Source of the DNA: Parcubacteria group bacterium
GTDB lineage: Bacteria > Patescibacteriota > Minisyncoccia > UBA6257 > JAAZHW01
NCBI GenBank assembly: GCA_012510515.1
Contig: JAAZHW010000076.1
Coordinates: forward strand, 1 to 9,982
Direction: 5' to 3'
Length of the DNA stretch: 9,982 bases
Within the stretch, counting starts at the first letter, position 1, and every line of letters begins with the position of its first letter. The position numbers were made by a program, and so were the translations under genes. Below, in pieces: positions 1 through 7,332 of this stretch. The notes under the pieces are model-generated. The model worked only from the letters and a program-made list of their open reading frames with translations. It ran no database searches and was not told the DNA's origin.

Positions 1-38
1 CGGCTAAGACCAAAGCATCTTTATTAATCAAGCTTAAT

Positions 39-824
39 TTAGGCTGCTGGATATTGGGCACCAACAAAAGGAGTAAAAATTTTATTTTTCAAATCAAAAG
101 ATAAAATAGTTGATTCATTCATCCCGCTGGGTTTTTCAATAATATAAACAGTATTTGATTCGGGCCATAAAAGATTGATATCGCCCGAAGTTTTAAAATT
201 CATTATAATTTTTCGATTAGCTAAATTTTTATCTAATTGAGCTAAATAACTTGATTCTTTAAAATTTTCTTGATAATAGAGAGGACTATCCGAATAATAA
301 TAAATTAAATTATTCCCATCCGGCGACCACGTAGCACTTTTAACATATAAATCTAAATTTTTAATTTCTCGTGTATTAATGTCTAAAATCGAATAAGCTG
401 GTTTTGTTGCTCCCTCAGCTAAATATTTAATTAAAACTTTTCCTTTTGTTGATGGCTCAATAGATAAAATTGTTGAAAAATTAATACCCAAATCTTTTTG
501 TTCTTCTTTTAAGTCAAAATGATTAATTTCAAACAAACCATCTGGAGTTAAATATTGTAAAGTAGAGGTGCTACTTTGCCAAAAGGCTAAAATATTTTTA
601 GTAGTTAATTTTTTCAAAACAGGCTGAAAAAAAGTTGGTATATTTTCTAATGTTGTTGAAGGCGTAGGCGAAACAGTTATTGTTGGTAAAATTCCTCCCC
701 CTTTTTCTGACAAGGAAGTTTCATTGATTTCGGCTTGTGGTTTTAAATAAAAATAATAAAAACCTAATGCCAAACCGGCAATTAATATAATAACAACTAT
801 AGTAATAATAATATTTTTTTTCAT
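39..824 (-). CDS. Membrane-anchored WD40/TolB-like beta-propeller protein, probably truncated
   Basis: A 261-residue protein with a short basic start (MKKN), one hydrophobic helix at about residues 5-27, a Gly/Pro/Thr/Ser linker (about 40-60), then beta-rich extracytoplasmic sequence. The motif ATWSPDGNNLIYYY (about 164-177) is the typical strand turn of WD40-like/TolB-like (PD40) blades, so the domain is probably a beta-propeller facing outside the membrane; no enzyme residues are evident. Homologues I recall from Patescibacteria sit beside pilus/T4SS-like genes and are usually longer, with further blades. Here the frame stops soon after a segment resembling a strand (STILSFDL), while the +1 frame stays open from 88 to the window edge and could encode the missing blades, so a one-base frameshift near the 3' end is possible. 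The start ATG at 824 has no Shine-Dalgarno; it is the first Met before the helix. Last gene seen of the minus-strand operon. Function in the system is unknown. Confidence 0.8.
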   Translation of the reverse strand: MKKNIIITIVVIILIAGLALGFYYFYLKPQAEINETSLSEKGGGILPTITVSPTPSTTLENIPTFFQPVLKKLTTKNILAFWQSSTSTLQYLTPDGLFEINHFDLKEEQKDLGINFSTILSIEPSTKGKVLIKYLAEGATKPAYSILDINTREIKNLDLYVKSATWSPDGNNLIYYYSDSPLYYQENFKESSYLAQLDKNLANRKIIMNFKTSGDINLLWPESNTVYIIEKPSGMNESTILSFDLKNKIFTPFVGAQYPAA

Positions 825-890
825 ATAATTTTTTTCGTTTATTAACGTAAAGAAACAGGATTAAATGTGAGAGTAGAAGAAATTTGAGGA

Positions 891-1619
891 CTATAAAAGG
901 GGTGGTGGAGCATAGGAGGGTGAAAAGAAGGGTGAAGTGGATGATGAAGGAGATGGCGAAGGAGATGGTGAAGGAGATGGTGAAGGAGGTGGTTCAATTT
1001 TATTAGCTGCATTATTACAAAATTTTGGCGAAGAACTACAATAATCTAAACATTCTGCTAATTCTTCTTCATCGTCTTCATCGTCATACTTATCATTACA
1101 AAACTCGTTACAATCTTTACACTTTTTCTTTAAATCTTTAATTTGTTTTTCTGAATACTCGTAAGCACTCCAATTATATTCCATTTCTGGCACTCCTGTT
1201 GGTGGTAACCAATTACCTAAATTAACTAAGTCGGGATTAATTGTCCGAAGTATTAAAACAGAAGCAAAAAGTATTACTAATCCAATTACAGCATCCATAA
1301 TTTGATCTCGCGCTTCTTTTTGCTTACTCGCATTATCTCCACTCATAGCATATTTAATACCACTAATAATTACCATAGCTACAGCTGCAATTACACCAAT
1401 TGATAAAGCCAATCTATATAATCCTGACAAATAATCTGCTGGAGTTGATGGACATTGATCAATAAATGGTAAAGGAATTTCTAAACATTTTCCTCCGCCA
1501 GTGAGAAGTACTTCTTGATTAGTCGTAGAAGCCGTAGAAGTTGATTGAGCCAAAATTACCTCATTAGAAAAAAGGCCTAAAAATATTAAAACAATAAGAT
1601 AAATTATTTTTTTATTCAT
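891..1619 (-). CDS. VirB2/TrbC-like pilin candidate with acidic Cys-rich and Pro-Ser tail
   Basis: A 242-residue secreted/membrane protein. Residues 1-25 form a signal peptide with a likely cut after VILA. A short Cys-containing segment (Cys44, Cys56) leads into two hydrophobic helices at about 66-92 and 108-127, separated by a small polar loop (SGDNASKQKEARDQ). Two helices joined by a charged cytoplasmic loop after a cleavable signal is the plan of VirB2/TrbC pilins, and the position next to VirB4 fits. Unlike classical pilins, about 110 residues follow: a Cys-rich stretch (Cys167, 170, 174, 190, 194, 201, with a CxxC) around a run of Asp/Glu (about 179-187), then a Pro-Ser repeat (about 210-226). 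The ATG overlaps the stop of the upstream gene (ATGA), suggesting coupled translation. The stop is TAG; a coding-like tail continues in the +1 frame to 842. Pilin assignment is inference from architecture and context; a membrane protein of other role is possible. Confidence 0.82.
   Translation of the reverse strand: MNKKIIYLIVLIFLGLFSNEVILAQSTSTASTTNQEVLLTGGGKCLEIPLPFIDQCPSTPADYLSGLYRLALSIGVIAAVAMVIISGIKYAMSGDNASKQKEARDQIMDAVIGLVILFASVLILRTINPDLVNLGNWLPPTGVPEMEYNWSAYEYSEKQIKDLKKKCKDCNEFCNDKYDDEDDEEELAECLDYCSSSPKFCNNAANKIEPPPSPSPSPSPSPSPSSSTSPFFSPSYAPPPLL
949..992 (-). repeat. 12-bp microsatellite encoding the Pro-Ser tail of the pilin candidate
   Basis: On the plus strand the unit ggagatggtgaa is repeated three times with one base change (949-960, 961-972, 973-984) plus a partial fourth (985-992). 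On the coding strand it specifies Pro-Ser-Pro-Ser. The 12-bp unit keeps frame, so copy number could vary without disrupting the gene. Confidence 0.9.
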
Positions 1620-2347
1620 TTTACAAAATTTATATTAATGGCCGTTTCTGCTCTAACAATAAATTTTCCAACATCTTCAACTACTAATTTAACAGGAAAT
1701 GTTTCTAAATTATCTTCTAAATTAAAGACAAAAATTTCTTTTTTATTATCAAAATCTATTTCTCGTTTATTATTAATAGTCCACTTATAATTGAATTTAT
1801 TGGCATCATAACTACTAAAGAAAAATGGTACAGCTTCTAATTTAACAACATCGCTATTAACTACACCAGTATTAATTATAATACTATTTGTATCACTATT
1901 TTTTATAAAAACCAGAGGATTAGCTAAATTAATAGTAATACTTTTTTCAAATGGCGTTGAAGAAACTGGACTTAAAACTTTCACTTTTACAACATAAGAA
2001 GTTCCATTAAACTTATCGGCTGTAAAACGAATTTCTTTTAATCCCACTCCTTCATTAATCAAATCGTTATCAATATACCAACGATAATTCCAATTATCAG
2101 AATTTAAATAAGCTCCTTTAGAATAAATCAATGGTTGAACCGATACTTTAATTATTGCTAATTGGGCGGGTAGAGCTTTGGCTTGATAATCAATCGGGAC
2201 AATACCATTCGACTCCCATGTTAAATACAAAAAGCTTTGCGGTAATTTATTAACTTGCGCTAAAACAACATTTTTTTCTATCAAAAAAATAACTAATAGA
2301 AAGCTCAATAAAATAAATCCTAATATAAATATTTTTTTCTTGTCCAT
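1616..2347 (-). CDS. Secreted protein with two Ig/PKD-like domains
   Basis: A 243-residue protein with a strong signal peptide (basic MDKKK start, hydrophobic core to about residue 30, likely cut after VVLA). The rest looks all-beta, as two consecutive domains of about 100 residues. Each has an aromatic core strand of the PKD/Ig type: NYRWYIDND in the first and FNYKWTINN in the second, each followed by a short turn and further strands. The mature N-terminus has the segment LYLTWESNG. There are no catalytic motifs and no second membrane helix, so it is probably exported and surface or periplasm-facing, perhaps an adhesive or structural companion of the pilus candidate with which it overlaps by 4 bp (stop TGA inside ATGA). 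Similar signal-peptide plus Ig-like proteins sit beside pilin and VirB4 genes in Patescibacteria as I recall them. The precise role is unknown. Confidence 0.8.
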   Translation of the reverse strand: MDKKKIFILGFILLSFLLVIFLIEKNVVLAQVNKLPQSFLYLTWESNGIVPIDYQAKALPAQLAIIKVSVQPLIYSKGAYLNSDNWNYRWYIDNDLINEGVGLKEIRFTADKFNGTSYVVKVKVLSPVSSTPFEKSITINLANPLVFIKNSDTNSIIINTGVVNSDVVKLEAVPFFFSSYDANKFNYKWTINNKREIDFDNKKEIFVFNLEDNLETFPVKLVVEDVGKFIVRAETAININFVK

Positions 2348-2354
2348 ATTTTAT

Positions 2355-2756
2355 TTATTTTTTAATTATTTTTCCTAATTTTTCTATCGTTTTGTCTACG
2401 TTAGGATTTTTTTGTTTAAAATAAAGTAATAAGAGAGTAGCAGTTCTAATGGGTAAAAAATCAATGCCGGGAATCATTTCTACTACTCCAGATAAAAGCA
2501 TAAATTCCCCTCTTAATCCTCTCAAAAATAAATATAATGTTAAACTACCAGCTGATAAAATATCCAAACCCCAACTAATCATTGTTCCGATACCCGTCCA
2601 ACTAATTAAATCAACTAAATCAGCAATAATTGATAGAGGTAAAGGAAAAAGAATAAGTTCAATAAAAGTTATCTTTGGCGAAGAATTTTCATTAGATTCT
2701 TCCGTCTCTTCTTCTTCATTTACTCCATTCTGTTGTAAAATTTCATCTTCTTCCAT
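2355..2756 (-). CDS. Small membrane protein with acidic N-terminal head, function unknown
   Basis: A 133-residue protein. The first 28 residues are strongly acidic and probably disordered (EEEETEESNENSS). Three hydrophobic segments follow at about 31-52, 54-80 and 84-114, the last containing the turn MIPGIDFLPIRT, then a basic Lys-rich C-terminus. I do not recognise a named family, although small hydrophobic proteins of this kind occur in the same place in other Patescibacteria clusters. With acidic and basic ends outside a helical core, a membrane platform or assembly role is conceivable, but this is only inference. It begins 38 nt after the VirB4 stop and ends 7 nt before the next ATG. A sigma70-like promoter candidate lies just before its start. 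A plus-strand open frame across the same bases (2449-2778) is a shadow with no domain character. Confidence 0.7.
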   Translation of the reverse strand: MEEDEILQQNGVNEEEETEESNENSSPKITFIELILFPLPLSIIADLVDLISWTGIGTMISWGLDILSAGSLTLYLFLRGLRGEFMLLSGVVEMIPGIDFLPIRTATLLLLYFKQKNPNVDKTIEKLGKIIKK

Positions 2757-2757
2757 G

Positions 2758-2786
2758 ATTATAAAATTTATTTTTTAAATTGACAA
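2758..2786 (-). promoter_or_regulatory. Candidate sigma70-type promoter inside the operon
   Basis: Read on the minus strand, TTGTCA (2786-2781) is followed by exactly 17 bases and then a perfect TATAAT (2763-2758). This is a five-of-six -35, ideal spacing and consensus -10, placed in one of the longer intergenic gaps. It is awkward that the ATG of the 133-residue gene begins just one base after the -10, so a transcript starting 6-8 bases downstream would lose that ATG; it could only serve the Ig-like, pilin and WD40-like genes. The sequence is AT-rich, so chance occurrence is realistic. Confidence 0.3.
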
Positions 2787-2794
2787 ATGAAAAA

Positions 2795-4597
2795 TTATTT
2801 CAAACTATCATCAAAAATTTTTTTCGCCTTTTCAATTTCTAATAATTGAGATGGATTAGTAGTAACAATTTGATCTTCTGTATAAGAAGCAATGATTTTA
2901 ATAGCCACATGTTTAGCTCCCGCAAAAAATATTCCCTCCCCAACATTTGCCTCTAATAAAAGTTGCTTTTCGGCTTCAGTCAAATTAAAAGTTTCTCCTA
3001 TCCCATCTATTGAAGCAGGTGATTGTTTTAAAAGAAGCTGCAGAGCAGAATTAGTAATAATTGGCTTTCCTTGAGGTGAACGAATAAAATCTTCCACATC
3101 TTGAGTAATAGTAGTAACGCCCATAAAATATTTACGACAACGCTTTACTAGTCCAAAAAGAAAATCAGCACCAGCCGGATATTTCATCATCCACCAAGCT
3201 TCATCTACTACTAAAATTCTTTTTTTTAATTGGGAGCGAATTAAATTCCAAATAAAATTTAAAACCATATACATTGCCACTGGTCTCAATTCATCTTCTA
3301 AGTCTCTAATACCAAACACTACTAATCGATTATCAATGTCAATATTAGTTGGTTGGTTTAAAAACCCGGCAAAAGTACCACGCGTAAACTTATATAAACG
3401 ATCAGCCAAAGAAGCACCCCCTTCCATACTTTCAAGCACGGCTTGCAAATCTTCCATTAATGGCGGAATTAATTTAGAAAAATCACTATCCGGTGTAATA
3501 TCACGCGAAGCATAAGTTTCAGCCAATGCCCTGTCTAAAATTCCAACTTCTTCCGAGGTTAAATCGCCTAACATTACTTTTAATAACCCCATGAGATTTA
3601 AAATGTTTGATTTTAAAATTTCGGCCGATGATTCATCCGGTCTTGATGGAGGTAAATCAAAAGGATTAATGTGATGTTCTGACGTTAAAGAAATATTAAT
3701 AAAAGAACCACCTACTACTTCGGCTAAATGAGCATATTCTTTTTCTGGATCAATTACTATAACATCAATTCCCATCATCAATGAACGTAGAATTTCTAAC
3801 TTAGAAAAATAAGATTTACCACCCCCGGCTTTAGCAAAAATAACCATATTACCATTTTCCAAAGAAAAACGATCAAAAATAACCAAACTATTATTATGGC
3901 GATTGATACCATATAAAATTCCTTCATCAGAAGTTAAATCCAAAGAAATAAATGGAAAAAAAGTAGCTACGGGAGATGAATTTAAAGTTGAATGCACGCC
4001 TAATCGATCAATATTTAATGGCAAACAAGATTCTAATCCTTTGTCTTGTTGAAACAAAGCTGGTTTAATATAAATCATTTTCCCTTCCAAAAAATTAATA
4101 ACTTTTTGTTCTAATATTTCTAATTCTTTTAGATTAGAAGTGTAAATACAAATATAAACTCCCACTTCAAATAATTTTTCCCTCGCTTGTTGCAAAGCAT
4201 CTCGTAAATTTTCTAAATCTAAATAAGCTGTTTCTAAAACTGGATCTCTTACCGTTCCCTTTTCTTCTTTTTCCATTAATTGGGCTTCAACTTGAGCTAC
4301 TTTTCGTCGTAGTTTTTTTAAAGCCACAGCAGTATCAATTGGCTCAACAAAAATAGAAACATCAACCGTTTGATCAATATTAATAATTGGTGAAAACCAG
4401 CCCGTAGTTAAATAACGAGGATAAGAAATGATACAAAAGGTTTTCACATATAAATCTCCTAATCTTAAATAATTAGATTCTATTTCTAACGCCGGCGGTG
4501 TTAAAATTTCTGAAATAGTTTGAGAACCGGTTTGCGAAACTTTAGGAATATTTATATTTTCGTCTTTTTTTGATTGAAACAAAGAAAAATCTGGCAT
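2795..4597 (-). CDS. virB4: VirB4-family conjugation/T4SS ATPase (C-terminal part of a split VirB4)
   Basis: A 600-residue cytoplasmic AAA+-like ATPase that would power pilus assembly or substrate export. An N-terminal part (about 30-240) includes the VirB4/TraC middle region with a charged helical pair at about 91-142 (VALKKLRRKV onward). The nucleotide site follows: Walker A AKAGGGKS at 255-262 (Lys261, Ser262), DPEKEYAHL at about 283-291, Walker B ILVVDEAW at 461-468 (Asp465, Glu466), then the TTITQDVEDF segment at about 495-504 and NSALQLLLKQ at 516-525, all hallmarks of VirB4/TraC ATPases. The first glycine of the usual GxxGxGKS is Ala, which occurs in this family. It lacks the most N-terminal domain, which is encoded separately just upstream (gap 10 nt), so the two products probably act together. 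Start ATG at 4597 has no Shine-Dalgarno; MPDFSLF is the first in-frame Met. Family assignment is firm; the transported substrate is unknown. Confidence 0.95.
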   Translation of the reverse strand: MPDFSLFQSKKDENINIPKVSQTGSQTISEILTPPALEIESNYLRLGDLYVKTFCIISYPRYLTTGWFSPIINIDQTVDVSIFVEPIDTAVALKKLRRKVAQVEAQLMEKEEKGTVRDPVLETAYLDLENLRDALQQAREKLFEVGVYICIYTSNLKELEILEQKVINFLEGKMIYIKPALFQQDKGLESCLPLNIDRLGVHSTLNSSPVATFFPFISLDLTSDEGILYGINRHNNSLVIFDRFSLENGNMVIFAKAGGGKSYFSKLEILRSLMMGIDVIVIDPEKEYAHLAEVVGGSFINISLTSEHHINPFDLPPSRPDESSAEILKSNILNLMGLLKVMLGDLTSEEVGILDRALAETYASRDITPDSDFSKLIPPLMEDLQAVLESMEGGASLADRLYKFTRGTFAGFLNQPTNIDIDNRLVVFGIRDLEDELRPVAMYMVLNFIWNLIRSQLKKRILVVDEAWWMMKYPAGADFLFGLVKRCRKYFMGVTTITQDVEDFIRSPQGKPIITNSALQLLLKQSPASIDGIGETFNLTEAEKQLLLEANVGEGIFFAGAKHVAIKIIASYTEDQIVTTNPSQLLEIEKAKKIFDDSLK

Positions 4598-4607
4598 ATT
4601 TTTATTA

Positions 4608-5315
4608 TTAAAAATTATTATCTTCTTCTGAAGATAAATCTTCTAATTCCGACGCAATGGTTAAATCAGTCCTTTCTTGTTTTTCTGGATTATAAAAATT
4701 GTAATATAATTCTACTAATTCTGGCGTTTTTAAACGAATAGCATTAATTCCCATTGGCTTGAGCCCTGTGATAACGGCGTTTACTCGATGACTTAATTGT
4801 AATTTTTGATTTATAAAGTCCAACTCTTCTTTTTGTTCTAATTGTTTAGGTGTTTCTTTTTTGCCAAAAGGTATCTTTTGAAAAACCTGAGATAAAGAAC
4901 CACTCATTGTTGCTATTTCTGTTGGCATAGCTGAATAAGGAATAATTAAATAAAATCTTTTTACCATAATATTAGAAGTTTTTACTAATTCATCAATAAA
5001 ATTATAATATTCTCCTATTTGTAATCTTAATAAATTATTAGTTTCTTGAGTTTCTCTTTTTTTAATTTTTTTTAAATAATTATTAATATTTATTTTTCGG
5101 GAATGAACAAGAGTTTGCAAAGTAAAATCTAAGCCATTAAGTAAATTTTGATAAGCATTAATAATCATATCCTGTTCTGATTCAGAAAGTAAATCAAAAT
5201 TAATACCCGATGCCATCACAACCGCTCTTAATGAACCGTCTTTTAAAATGACACTATCATCTCTGATGGTTTTAATGCTTACAAATTTTTCAGTTGAAAC
5301 AGAATTTCCTAACAT
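4608..5315 (-). CDS. TraC-like / VirB4 N-terminal domain protein
   Basis: A 235-residue soluble protein matching the N-terminal domain of TraC/VirB4 ATPases. Diagnostic segments are VSIKTIRDDSVILKDGSLRA near residues 12-31 (interrupted strands of the conserved start), then INFDLLSESEQD and the helix ending LDFTLQTLVHSRKININNY (about 56-80), a pattern usual in this family. No P-loop is present, so it has no ATPase activity by itself. It lies between the PrgI-like gene (gap 2 nt) and the VirB4 ATPase (gap 10 nt), the standard order PrgI, N-domain, ATPase. Most likely it docks the ATPase to the membrane platform. Splitting of VirB4 into two genes is known in Patescibacteria and Gram-positive conjugation systems have related arrangements. 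The C-terminus is acidic (EDLSSEEDNNF). Confidence 0.88.
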   Translation of the reverse strand: MLGNSVSTEKFVSIKTIRDDSVILKDGSLRAVVMASGINFDLLSESEQDMIINAYQNLLNGLDFTLQTLVHSRKININNYLKKIKKRETQETNNLLRLQIGEYYNFIDELVKTSNIMVKRFYLIIPYSAMPTEIATMSGSLSQVFQKIPFGKKETPKQLEQKEELDFINQKLQLSHRVNAVITGLKPMGINAIRLKTPELVELYYNFYNPEKQERTDLTIASELEDLSSEEDNNF

Positions 5316-5317
5316 AA

Positions 5318-5719
5318 TTATTTTTTATTTTCTAATTCCTCAGCGATTTTTTGCAATTCTTCAGAAGTTAAACGTCTTTGTTGAGTTTTTGGTTTTTCGA
5401 CTATTGGTTTTACGGGTTTTATCAACTCTTTACTTTTTGGTTGACGCTTCCAAGTATATAAACGAGGACTGATATAAAATTTGAAAGCGTTGATAATAAC
5501 TTTATATAAAGGTTGCTCATTAATTTTTACAAAAGCCAAAGCAATTGATAAAGCGGCAATAAAAAGACCAACAATAATCAATAAGCCAGTTTGTAAAATA
5601 AAGCTCAAACCAAAAATTAAACCACCCCCAGCCGCAATAAACAAAAATTGCCTCAGGGTTAATGGCCCTATAATTTTGGCTTCCATATCTATAAATTGAG
5701 GAACTTGTGTTGTTGACAT
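5318..5719 (-). CDS. PrgI-family membrane protein
   Basis: A 133-residue protein with the PrgI-family signature: MSTTQVPQFIDMEAKIIGPL followed by TLRQF, then two hydrophobic helices at about 25-43 and 45-66, a segment KINEQPLYKVIINAFKFYIS and a basic tail with RLYTWKR. PrgI is the small two-helix membrane subunit (VirB3-like position) of conjugation systems such as that of pCF10, normally encoded directly before the VirB4 gene, as here. It probably anchors the ATPase complex to the membrane. The gap to the next gene is 2 nt and to the previous is 4 nt, so the four genes form a tight unit. The C-terminal 40 residues are polar and charged (KPVKPIVEKPKTQQRR), longer than a minimal PrgI. Confidence 0.92.
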   Translation of the reverse strand: MSTTQVPQFIDMEAKIIGPLTLRQFLFIAAGGGLIFGLSFILQTGLLIIVGLFIAALSIALAFVKINEQPLYKVIINAFKFYISPRLYTWKRQPKSKELIKPVKPIVEKPKTQQRRLTSEELQKIAEELENKK

Positions 5720-5723
5720 ATAA

Positions 5724-7268
5724 TTAGAATTTTAATTTTCTTAAATCAATAATATTTTCTTGAGGAATATTTGATATTTCTTCTTTTGGTTTATTAATTA
5801 TACTTTCTTGAGAAATATTTGAATTTTCTTCTTTTATTTCAATCTCATTTTTTTCTTCCTTATTTTTTTCAATAGTTTCAATTATTTTTTTGTTTTCCTC
5901 CTTTAAAATTTGTTCTTCATTTTGTTCTTTATCTGGCTTAAAAACCAAATCTTCAACTAGATCAACTTTTTTTTCTTCTTTTAATGGCTCGCTGATATTT
6001 TCTGAACGAGATGCTAATTGCTCTAATGATTTTTTTTCTGATTCAGGCGAAAAAACAACTGATTCAGTTTGAATATTATTAATTGGAGTTGATTGAGGTG
6101 TTAAACTTTCTGTTTCTAATTTAGAAAAATTAAACGCTGGTTTCTCAAATTGTTTTTCAACACTAAAATTTTCCGGCAATTCTTCTAAATTTTTTAAAGA
6201 AATATCTTTTCCGTTTTCAGAATAATTTACTACTTTTATTGGCGCTTCTGTTATTGAAGTAATCTCGGGTTTTATTTCTTGTTTTTGCTCATTTTTTATT
6301 TCCAAACTTATTTCTGGTTTTACTTCAATATTTTGTTTTTTTTCTTCCAATTTTTCTTTCGTAACTAAAAAATCTTCTGAAGGAATTTCAACACTAGAAA
6401 GATCTTTGACAAATTCCGAAGGTGTTTGAAAAATTCTTTTTTCCATTGATCTATCTAAAGATTCATCAGTGGCTAGCGGTGTTTTTATTTCTTCGTTATT
6501 TACTTTATTTTTATTACCATCAAGTTCTATTTTTGAAACAATTTTTTCTTTTGATGGCTTAATTTCATCAAAAGAAATAATCCAAGGTGATTTTTCTTCT
6601 AAAACTGGTCTAACAATTTCTTCTTGTTCTTTGCCAATAATAATAGGTGATGGAGTTTTTTCTTCGTTAGATTTTCTAAAATGAAACAAAGATTTAAATG
6701 AACGTTTATTTGTTGTTTTCTCAATGGGTTTTTCTTCAATGAGAATATTTTTTTTCGTTGCTACTGGCTGAATTTCTGATAAAAATTCGTTATTATTTAC
6801 TGTTGATTCAATTATTGGAGGAGCAAAAATAGCTGATTCTATTGGTTTTTCTAATTCTTCTTTTAATGGCACCTCTTCTATTTTTATTTCTTCTTTCAAT
6901 TCTTTGTTTGATTCTACCTCTGACTCTTCTTTTGTTGATTCTTCTTTAAAAGAAAATCTACGATAAATTTTTTCCAGATCTTCTCTAATGGGAAAAAATA
7001 TTTGACTTTCTATTTTTTGAGCAATATTTTTACTTATAACTGGATTAATGGCTAGTTGATCAATTAAGGTTGGAGTAAAATCTTTATAAGATAAATTTCC
7101 CAAAAGAACATCGCCTACTATTTTGGAAATAATATGTTTTTTTTCTAAAGAAAGAGCATTAATATCTGTCTCATTTTTAATGAGATCGGCAATTTCTTCA
7201 CTCATCAATAAATCCTGAATTTTATCAGGTAATTGATTATATTGATTAATTAATTCTTTTTCATTCAT
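5724..7268 (-). CDS. Long acidic, mostly disordered protein with small N-terminal helical domain
   Basis: A 514-residue protein of two parts. Residues 1-108 look folded and helical: LPDKIQDLLMSEEIADLI, a middle helix, and IFFPIREDLEKIYRR at about 90-104. I recall short helical domains of this type in Patescibacteria proteins next to PrgI/VirB4, but cannot name the family. From about 110 to 505 it is low-complexity, rich in Glu, Lys, Ile, Ser and Pro, with one basic patch (NKRSFKSLFHFRKS, about 185-198), no membrane segment and no signal peptide, so probably cytoplasmic and disordered. The end repeats a 16-residue unit (SNISQESII... and SNIPQENII) and closes with DLRKLKF. The two-part layout and operon position suggest a linker or scaffold between the VirB6-like protein and the ATPase complex; this is inference. 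Gap to the PrgI-like gene is 4 nt. Confidence 0.8.
   Translation of the reverse strand: MNEKELINQYNQLPDKIQDLLMSEEIADLIKNETDINALSLEKKHIISKIVGDVLLGNLSYKDFTPTLIDQLAINPVISKNIAQKIESQIFFPIREDLEKIYRRFSFKEESTKEESEVESNKELKEEIKIEEVPLKEELEKPIESAIFAPPIIESTVNNNEFLSEIQPVATKKNILIEEKPIEKTTNKRSFKSLFHFRKSNEEKTPSPIIIGKEQEEIVRPVLEEKSPWIISFDEIKPSKEKIVSKIELDGNKNKVNNEEIKTPLATDESLDRSMEKRIFQTPSEFVKDLSSVEIPSEDFLVTKEKLEEKKQNIEVKPEISLEIKNEQKQEIKPEITSITEAPIKVVNYSENGKDISLKNLEELPENFSVEKQFEKPAFNFSKLETESLTPQSTPINNIQTESVVFSPESEKKSLEQLASRSENISEPLKEEKKVDLVEDLVFKPDKEQNEEQILKEENKKIIETIEKNKEEKNEIEIKEENSNISQESIINKPKEEISNIPQENIIDLRKLKF
5753..5835 (-). repeat. Near-identical 48-bp tandem repeat in the 3' end of the disordered-protein gene
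   Basis: Bases 5753-5787 and 5801-5835 match with a few substitutions at an offset of 48 bp (16 codons). They encode SNIPQENII and SNISQESII. The repeat is in frame, so it changes only the length of the acidic tail; it looks like a recent slippage or unequal-crossing product. Confidence 0.7.
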
Positions 7269-7332
7269 ATTTATAGTTTTATTTTATTGGTTTATAGGAT
7301 TACCAAATTGATCATAAATAATATTTTTTTTG

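Noticed and set aside
949..992. Short tandem repeat as a CRISPR-like or regulatory array
   Set aside because: Units are 12 bp with no spacers, in frame within a gene, and encode Pro-Ser; it is a coding microsatellite.
2449..2778. Plus-strand open frame of 109 codons opposite the small membrane protein
   Set aside because: It is antisense to a gene with clear membrane-protein character in the operon, has a Ser-run end that mirrors the Glu codons opposite, and no recognisable domain or start signal.
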